64,000 nt of DNA from Nereocystis luetkeana (lineage: Eukaryota; Sar; Phaeophyceae; Laminariales; Laminariaceae): assembly GCA_031213475.1 (NCBI GenBank), contig JARUPZ010000004.1, positions 2,567,501-2,631,500 of the forward strand, given 5' to 3'. The position numbers were made by a program, and so were the translations under genes. Numbering within the stretch: the first letter of the stretch is position 1; each line of letters opens with the position of its first letter. This document shows, one piece after another, positions 58,201 to 64,000 of this stretch. Below the pieces are notes generated by a model, which saw nothing but the letters and a program-made list of their open reading frames with translations, had not been told where the DNA came from and searched no databases.

Positions 58201-61200
58201 ACACCGGGGGGTATCACACACAGGAAAAACACACGCGAGACACGACGAACCCACACGATGACAACGGCAAAAACACACACACACAAGTGAAAATTGAAAA
58301 ACACAGATTAAAATCACCAAATAAAAACGACGCCGGTAGTAAGACAGTATACAGCTTATTTCACCTGGTGCCACCCACGAATATCATAAACCCAGCAAGG
58401 CCGAACCGACGAGCATTCATGAAAACGCGCAGGAATCACACATGAGATAAAACAAAGGCACGCATTTTACATACACAAAGCAGAGTAATGCAAATAAAGC
58501 ACACGTTGAATAACCCACCAGGTCGAAATAAGCCTATCTGCCATGAAGGGCAAAAAGGGACGAAGAACAAGGCCAGCACGAACACCAACTACACGCATAC
58601 AACCTCTACACACACCAGGTACCTGGTACTGTTTGCATATCGTAGGTGACAGCATGTGAAGCAGTCCATGAAAGAACGCGGGAATTTTGGAATTTTGGGG
58701 TGGCCGAGCCAAACAAAACCACCTCAACACACAAAACCCAACCGAACCGAACCGAACCGAACCGAACCGAACCGAACCGAACCGAACCGAACCGAACCGA
58801 ACCGAACCGAACCAAACCGAACCAAACCGAACCCGACCACTCCAATCAAACCAAACCATGCCCCACAACACCGCACCAAACCAAACCAAAACCGAACCGA
58901 GCCAACCAACTCAGCCCAAACCAACCCAACCCAAAAACAACCGAAAACCACACCAACCCAAAACCAAACCAAAACCAACCCAACCCAACCGAACCAAACC
59001 GAACCAAATCACACCAAAACAAACCGAACCAAAACCGAATCAAACCAAAACCAAAACCACAAACAACCAAAAACAAACCACACCAACAACAAACGAAATC
59101 AATTCAAAGCATGCAGAGCAAGGTAGAGCGAAGCAAAGGAAAGTGAACCACATCAATAGCAAGCGAAATCAAAGCAAAGCGGTGCAAGGCAGAGCGGAGC
59201 AGAAAGCACCCACCAAGAAGAGCGTGATGCCCAGCGCGATAACGCCGGCAACGACGTAGTCGTAGAAGGGGTACTCCTTGTTACCCAGTATTTTCCCCAT
59301 GACCATGATGGGCACGATCTTGAAGCTCTTCGACAGAACCTAAAACAAATCAAAGAGACGGAGCAAAAAATAAAAAAATAAAAATAAAAATAAAACAAAA
59401 AAGGGGACGAAAGAAGGACAAACAACAATTATAAAAAAAAACACGGAATGGGACAAAAACACTAAGAGACGGCTAAAAGAGCGAGAGCTAAAAAACAAAA
59501 AACAAGCGCAAAACGTGCAGAGCTATCTGAGAGCTACCGACACCAAAAACACTTTCAAGAAGCTCGTGCTATGTACCTTTGAGATTGGCGCATACCCTTC
59601 CCGGGTACCCGAGTAGCCTACCCGTGTACCACTATGGACGGGAATGTAAGGAACGCTCGAGTACAAACATGAATACATAAACGGTCCTTACATTTCCGTC
59701 CAGACTGGCATTACTCACTAACGGGTATGCTTTACCTGCTGTATGTTACCGCTCCCCAATACCCTACGTACCCCTTTTGCACTGCTACGTAATACCTGCC
59801 ACCCGGTACCACGTACTGGTATGATATTTTGAAGTATCTACTCAGGTAGTCGGGAAGCCTTTTTGGCTTTTTCGGGGACGGGATCCCGCCATCCCCCGTT
59901 TCAATTACATAGGAATCCAGTGTGGGAAAAGGTACATGTAGGATTTAGAATGCCATTTTGGGGAGGGGACGGTTGCCTAGTACCCCCCCCCCTATATCCG
60001 AAATGACCAAAGATGGAAAGTATAGCGCCAACCACCCTCATTCAACCGAACGTCTGCCCTTGCTTACCCGTGCTTCTACCCGGGTAGAACGGGTAGAGCT
60101 TACCGACGGGTATATAATATATATTAAATATATGATCTACCGTATGTTACAGCCCCCCAATACTATATCCGGCTCCATGCTAAGTAGTATGAGATTTTGG
60201 ACAACACGCCAACGTAGTCGGGTATAGCCCTTGTATTCACCTCAGCGCCATACCCGAGAAACTACCTGCGGGTTTCTACCCGGCTTTACCCGTGCTTCTA
60301 CCCGTGTTTACCCGTGCTTCTACCCGGGTAGAGCTTACCGACGGGTATATATATATATATATATTATCTACCGTATGTTACAGCCCCCCAATTCCATCCC
60401 CGGCTCCATGCTAAGTAATATGAGATTTTGGATAGTACACCAAGGTAGTCGCGTACGGCCTTTGTACTCACCCCAACGCCATACCCGAGAAACTACCTGC
60501 GGGTTTCTACCCGGCGTTACCCGTGCTTCTACCCGTGTATACCCGTGAATCTACCCGGGTAGAGTAGTGTAGACCTTACCAACGGGTATGTATTACCCAC
60601 ATTATGTTACAGTCCCGCATGCCATACCCGTCCCCGAATCACGAAAAACACTCCTCTGCATGCTATACCCGGGTCGGGTAGCTCTAGCATCGACCCGAAC
60701 ACCATACCCGCGAAACTGTCGATGCACCCACCCTATCCACTGAAGACGCACATGGAGTAAATGCATACTTGTACATGTACCAAGTACATAGCCTCCCACA
60801 GCAGTTGCGGCAGACTTGCAGTAAGTTGAATTGCGATACGTGCGCGTAACTGCACCCATACACATGTACACGTTGCACACTGCTGTAAGGCACAAAAGTC
60901 CTAAAAAAAAAATGTGCAGCATATGAGAATGGCGAGACGGCGACCCACCTGCGTCGGGAAGGTGACGTACTTAAGAGCCTCGTACTGGCACCAAGAGCTG
61001 AGCATGTTGGACACCGCGGGGAAGGAGTACTCGTACGCCAACGCCTTAGACCTTTTCGGGGGGGGGGGGAGGAATACGAGAATGTAAAAAATAGATATTA
61101 ATAGTATGACTTCAGCATTTTTTTTAACGAAAAAGAAAATTCACTGCAATGAACTTAATTTATATTTGTACCGAAATCATGGAACTTCAGCGAACGATAC

Positions 61201-62139
61201 AATTGGATGAACCGGATTTGGCGTATCAGCAGAGGTGGTGAACAGGATACAAGAATGTAAGGAGGGATGCTTATATTACGATGTGACGGTCTATCATCGT
61301 ACCCGGTATCAGGCATGTACGTACGATTTTTTCAATCTTATTTGCGTGCCTTGAGGTGTATGTACATAGTGTTAGATATCGTATCGAAACTTTCGGTACG
61401 TATATTAAAATATCGAAAATTTCGATAGATCAAAATGTCGCAACTGTCCATCTATCTAAATGTCGAACGCATTTTGCCCTCCACCCCCTGGCATCCCCCT
61501 GTCTTTTTCATGCAGATACGTACTGAACGAAAGCTTCAATCTACGTATGATAATAGGCATAATATATCGTATAGAGATCGTATCGAATACCGTGGATTTT
61601 TGGGTTCATCGGTTTCATGCCGAACTCGATGCCGATATTCGACATCCAGCACTACTGGGAGCCGGTCCCGACATCCGATATCCCGACACGAATGGGAGCC
61701 TGTTCCGATATACGATATCCAACACTAATAGGAGCCTGTTCCGATATCCGATATACATCACCAACGGGAGCCTATTCCGATATTCGATATCCAACACAAA
61801 TGGGAGCCTGTCCCGATATCCGACATCCAACACTAACGGAGCCTGTTTCCGATATCCGACATCCGATATCAACCCTCTTGAGACTGCAGAGGGCAAAAAT
61901 GACGATAGAAAAAGTGACTACAGCGTGACCGGGGGATGCTAGAATTTGGTGTCCCGAGCCATGATACAGCGCAAGTACGGCACAGGCGCAGCATGATCCC
62001 GCCCCTTCCGCTACGCGTTCAACCTGCTCGTAGATGCTTCACTTCACTTCATTCACTATCCCCGAAATTATCAACCACTGGTTTGTCGCTATTCGTGGGT
62101 GTCCCGGAAGGGGTTAATGCGAGCACAACGAAAAGACAA

Positions 62140-62199
<60 letters not shown>

Positions 62200-62973
62200 C
62201 AGTGTGACGATGTAAGGGGTGTTTAGATCGAAGCAGAGAGTAAGCGCACGTCGAAACACGTCCGATACGATACGATACGATGCGATACATCGAAAATTCT
62301 CGTCGACACCATATTACGGGGGACCATAGTTAATAGAACCAAACATTGTTCGTAAAAATGGGTGAATATATAGGTTTTTATGTAAACCATAGGTACTATT
62401 AACTATGGTCCCCTGTAACAGATGAAGAAGAAAAAAATCGATGCGATATCCAACTAACACTAAAAAGGATCTAACCTGCTACTACTGTACATCATGGCGT
62501 GATGATGTAACGGAGGCGTGAAGGTGCATCTAAGGAAGGATGTTTAGAGCGAAGCAAGGTTAAGCGCGCGCGAACTACTGTACATCATGACGTGATGATG
62601 TAACCAAGGCGTGAAGGTGCATCTAAGGAAGGATGTTTAGATCGAAGCAAGGGTAAGCGCGCGCAAACACAAGTCCGATACGATATATCGAAAGTTCGTC
62701 GACATACAAAAACTTTCGATAAATATATACGATATCCAACAAACACCGAACGTTACAATCTGCTACGCCATGACGTAGTGATGAGACGGCGGCGTGAAGG
62801 TGCAAGGAAGGGGGTGTTTATACTGAAGCAAAGCGCGTCACGCACCATTTAGGCCTGGTGTAGTGCAGCATCACCGCGGAGAACAGGAAACCCAGGAAGC
62901 GGTTCATGAACACCAGCCCGTACGAGTACGTGAAATGCTCGCCCTCCCCGTACTCCCCCTTCAGGATACGCTC
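51988..62973 (-). CDS. SLC35B2: PAPS transporter, SLC35B2/PAPST1 type (5' partial)
   Basis: Six minus-strand exons, 5' to 3': 62973-62846, 61051-60949, 59339-59214, 58059-57907, 56603-56373, 52200-51988. Together they give 954 nt (317 aa plus stop) with every junction in phase. The order and motifs match animal SLC35B2: [104 protein letters not shown] and [12 protein letters not shown]. The SWCQYEALK and FPTQVL blocks favour SLC35B2 over SLC35B3 or UDP-sugar transporters. The family is a ten-helix Golgi antiporter importing 3'-phosphoadenosine 5'-phosphosulfate for sulfotransferases, which fits cell-wall polysaccharide sulfation. About the first quarter of the protein is not in the window. 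The C-terminus is His/Asp-rich ([11 protein letters not shown]) rather than Lys-rich. Confidence 0.9.
52311..52440 (-). mobile_element. Short poly-C-tailed repeat remnants
   Basis: GGGGGTGTATGTACTCAAAG with TGCATGGTCGTAGTCGTAT, and GGTGTACTCATTACCATGCA at 52433. These are reverse-oriented 3' ends, lying directly upstream (on the minus strand) of the last PAPS transporter exon. Confidence 0.5.
52768..52836. mobile_element. Short palindromic MITE, family M3
   Basis: TGGCCGGAAGCATAAGGAAC facing CGGTCCTTATATTTGCGGCC. Confidence 0.6.
53467..53575. repeat. AT-rich (TA)n with two TACCAGGTA
   Basis: A long TATATA stretch holding TACCAGGTA at 53484 and 53526, in the last PAPS transporter intron. Confidence 0.8.
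54140..54330. mobile_element. Fragment of GACCC-type element
   Basis: GGTCGGGTCGGGCCGGGC and GACCCGACC blocks with GTGAGAATTTGAAAACC spacers like those of 10590-12041. No clear termini. Confidence 0.5.
54727..54822. mobile_element. Palindromic MITE, family M2
   Basis: AACCCTTTTAGGACTGCGGT facing ACTGGAGTTCTAAAAGGGTT. Confidence 0.78.
54840..55320 (+). repeat. Tandem and inverted repeats of GGTAACACATGTCAGCGGTA
   Basis: Five near-tandem 23-bp units (55070-55175) within a larger duplicated and inverted block (GGATGGCAGTT...TTACCGGTAAC; the complement begins near 55240). Confidence 0.75.
55833..55944. mobile_element. MITE family M1 (left arm eroded)
   Basis: GGGGCCATCGTGAATAGGAC to ACGGTCCCCCGTAA in the last PAPS transporter intron. 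Confidence 0.83.
56041..56225 (-). mobile_element. Poly-C-tailed repeat, reverse
   Basis: A G run then CGTACTCGATAGCAGATATG, CCGTAGTCGTATGACCATAG, and on to TTGCTTGCACCAAGCGCGCG. Confidence 0.6.
56251..56356. mobile_element. Palindromic MITE, family M2 (diverged)
   Basis: AACCCTTTTATGAGCCGTAG to CGGCAGCCCTAGAGGGGTTG, ending 17 bases from the donor side of the PAPS transporter exon at 56373. Confidence 0.65.
56373..56603 (-). CDS. SLC35B2: PAPS transporter exon
   Basis: Encodes [18 protein letters not shown], then [20 protein letters not shown] and IIMT, matching the SVQMMFGVNFFSC and CGQLFIFYTIGQFGAAVF helices. The acceptor uses the poly-C end of a retroposon-like repeat. A MITE starts 17 bases past the GTCAGT donor. 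Confidence 0.92.
56604..56880 (-). mobile_element. Poly-C-tailed repeat abutting a splice acceptor
   Basis: On the minus strand the family body (AAAACCCGAC-like CCCCGACGCTCTCCGTCCC, then CTACGGCCATGCG) ends ATGAGTGCACCCCCC. A C-rich stretch continues to the CACAG acceptor before 56603. Confidence 0.6.
56940..57800 (-). pseudogene. Five decayed copies of the 3' half of a PAPS transporter exon
   Basis: Relative to the true exon at 57907-58059, copies lie at about 56945-57020 (minus strand [14 protein letters not shown]), 57155-57200 (border only), and 57530-57575, 57622-57670, 57715-57790 (minus strand like [12 protein letters not shown] against [12 protein letters not shown]). The first two also retain the flanking pyrimidine-rich intron and donor. 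The last three ride on a roughly 92-bp tandem repeat containing GCGGAAATGTGC. Confidence 0.7.
57380..57480. mobile_element. Palindromic MITE, family M2
   Basis: TTAACCCCTTTAGAACCGCA facing GGACTGCGGTTTTAAAAAAA. It is inserted in the dispersed repeat also seen at 14290-14525, which lacks it. Confidence 0.8.
57907..58059 (-). CDS. SLC35B2: PAPS transporter exon
   Basis: A Gly-rich loop ([14 protein letters not shown]) leads into [19 protein letters not shown] and RMFTKHR, matching the GYIAFDSFTSNWQ segment. Acceptor AAATCAG, donor GTAAGG. Several decayed copies of its 3' half lie in the next intron (56940-57800). Confidence 0.88.
58738..59060 (+). repeat. (AACCG)n pentanucleotide array decaying to AACCA/AACCC
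   Basis: About 15 near-perfect units (58738-58815), then 250 bp of diverged AACC-based pentamers and hexamers. In the intron upstream of the 57907-58059 exon. Confidence 0.92.
59214..59339 (-). CDS. SLC35B2: PAPS transporter exon
   Basis: Encodes [20 protein letters not shown] and [16 protein letters not shown], matching the VLAKASKVIPVMLMGKLVS helix pair. Acceptor TTTTAG, donor GTGGGT, phase 0. Confidence 0.9.
59636..59701. mobile_element. Short palindromic MITE, family M3 (best copy)
   Basis: GGACGGGAATGTAAGGAACG facing CGGTCCTTACATTTCCGTCC, 66 bp. Confidence 0.7.
60054..60620 (+). repeat. Tandem repeat, ~240-bp unit, 2.5 copies
   Basis: CCCGTGCTTCTACCCG..., ACCGACGGGTATATA, TCTACCGTATGTTACAGCCC, ATGAGATTTTGGA, ACCCGAGAAACTACCTGCGG recur in order. 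In the 61051-60949 / 59339-59214 intron. Confidence 0.85.
60949..61051 (-). CDS. SLC35B2: PAPS transporter exon
   Basis: Encodes the hallmark [20 protein letters not shown] and ends with FPTQ before a GTGGGT donor. The acceptor follows a minus-strand poly-C tract. The first base completes the Trp codon of the preceding exon. Confidence 0.9.
61620..61885 (+). repeat. Minisatellite, ~41-bp GGGAGCCTGTTCCGATATC units
   Basis: About six units of GGGAGCCTGTYCCGATATCC plus GATATCCAACACYAAC. Confidence 0.88.
62143..62196 (+). repeat. (CAG)n, about 18 units
   Basis: An uninterrupted CAG run. It lies in a PAPS transporter intron and so reads CUG in that transcript. Confidence 0.95.
62313..62419. mobile_element. 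MITE family M1
   Basis: TTACGGGGGACCATAGTTAA to CTATGGTCCCCTGTAA in the first visible PAPS transporter intron. Confidence 0.9.
62460..62830 (+). repeat. Tandem repeat, ~110-130-bp unit, about three copies
   Basis: CATCATGRCGTGATGATGTA, GGCGTGAAGGTGCATCTAAG, GAAGGATGTTTAGA-CGAAGC recur near 62490, 62582 and (diverged) 62766. Part of the unit also occurs at about 62218. Confidence 0.78.
62846..62973 (-). CDS. SLC35B2: PAPS transporter exon (first visible)
   Basis: The minus-strand acceptor TTCTCAG precedes [14 protein letters not shown] and [18 protein letters not shown], matching the QERVM...LVLMNRVLAL helix. The donor GTGCGT follows two bases of a Trp codon. No upstream exon is visible up to 64000. 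Confidence 0.85.
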
Positions 62974-63178
62974 CTGAGAACCGCGTCGAAACCCCCAGCA
63001 AGGGCGTAAGGAAAGAAACACACGCATCACCATAAAGTATGGGCAAAAAAAAACGAAAAAAACATACAAAAACGCGCGACGGCGAGGAGAGCAAAGTTCG
63101 GGCATCGAGTCAGGAGGGAGGGATGAGGAGAGAAGGCCGACCGCTACTTGTAGTGTTTGGATATCAAATCGAAACTTT

Positions 63179-64000
63179 CCAGGGTTTTTCGCAGGTAAGG
63201 TCAAACCTCACCGGTCGGGTCGGGTCGGGTCAGCTGACTCAACCCGACCCGACCCGCGATATTTTAGAGGCATGTTGACTCGACTCGACCCGACCCGACC
63301 CGAGAGATTTTGAAAACCTCTTGACCCGACCCGACCCGACCCGTGAGATTTGAAAACCTCCTGACCCGACCCGACCCGACCCGCGAGATTTTAAAACCTT
63401 CCTGACCCGACCCGACCCGACCCGACCCGCAACCTTCCGATTGACCCCTGAAACACGGGTTTCATGCGGGTCGGGTCACCTTGACCCGCGAGACCATTTA
63501 TCTTGGCCCGAAGGTTCAACCCGCGGATCTGGCCCGTGCATCGGCAACTTCAAAAACCATTTAATGTTCATGTTGCGAGTAGTGCCGCGCAGCGATACTA
63601 TACAACTTGGCCGAAAGCGGGTATGAGTGCTTGTGGGCGTGCGTATGTTATTGAATTTGGCGGTATTCTAATGTTTGAATATGATACCAAAGGAGTATTA
63701 CTAGCTTTGAGTATTGTTACGAGAGAAACCACTCGGTGAGAGAGCGGGAAGCGATTCGAGTGTCGGATCCGCGAGCCGAATGCGCGGGTCCGACCCACGG
63801 GTCAGCAGAAAACAACTCGCGGGTCATGCTAGCCCGACCCGCGAGTGACCTGCTTCTCCCGGGTCATGCCTTCTCGCGGGTCATGACCTGACCCGACCCA
63901 TGAGCTTTTGATCACTTCTTGACCCGACCCGAGCCCACCCGATCCGTGAGATTTGACAAATTCTTGACCCGACCTGACCCGACCCACGAGATTAGAAAAC
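63179..64000. mobile_element. hAT-like GACCC element, cut by the window edge
   Basis: The left terminus CAGGGTTTTTCGCAGGT is a diverged form of that at 10590. GACCCGACCC arrays follow (63210-63440), then a unique middle (63500-63750) and the start of the right array (from 63800). The order matches 10590-12041, so the right end should lie a few hundred bases beyond 64000. Confidence 0.75.

Noticed and set aside
58646..59259. Long plus-strand frames rich in Pro, Asn and Thr (190 aa and shorter)
   Set aside because: All three frames are open because of the AACCG/AACCA array; this is simple sequence inside a PAPS transporter intron.

Overview
The window is nuclear DNA from a large, intron-rich, repeat-rich eukaryotic genome. 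It holds only two protein genes that I can support, and I rebuilt both exon by exon from phase-consistent splice sites. The products (a SMPD4/neutral sphingomyelinase-3-type protein and a Golgi PAPS transporter), balanced base composition, multi-kb introns, coding CAG/GGC/AGC tracts and very dense small mobile elements fit a brown alga (Phaeophyceae) or related stramenopile. PAPS import into the Golgi would suit an organism that makes sulfated polysaccharides. The lineage is inferred, not proven.

Layout. Positions 1-6964 are gene-free and hold a decayed Ty3/gypsy integrase fragment and dispersed repeats. Positions 6965-45968 (+) are one gene of 19 predicted exons (about 1,089 aa) homologous to SMPD4; it appears complete and all junctions keep frame. 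Positions 45969-51987 are a gene-free convergent intergenic region with degenerate tandem repeats, MITEs and a 638-bp TIR element. Positions 51988 to at least 62973 (-) are the six C-terminal exons (317 aa) of a SLC35B2-type PAPS transporter; its N-terminal exons lie beyond the right edge. The end of the window enters another GACCC-rich hAT-like element.

Most introns are mobile DNA. The largest family (about 27 copies) is a roughly 105-bp palindromic MITE with ACGGGGGACCATAG termini. A second palindromic family (9 copies) has GAACCGCAGTCCCG arms, and a third is about 70 bp. A 1,452-bp hAT-like element with perfect 19-bp TIRs and an 8-bp target duplication sits inside a decayed LINE in intron 2, which also holds two opposed copies of an 800-bp palindromic-ended element. 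A retroposon-like family ends in GAGTAC followed by poly(C).

The most unusual signals are four. (1) The 9-mer TA-CC(A/T)GG-TA, with about 45 copies of its 8-bp core, appears in seven MITE copies as an exact insertion at a TA dinucleotide and looks like a transposon excision footprint. (2) Pieces of real exons with their splice borders are serially duplicated in neighbouring introns in both genes. (3) Poly(C) retroposon tails lie in the polypyrimidine tracts of several splice acceptors. (4) One intron is GC-AG. The two genes have no evident functional link.
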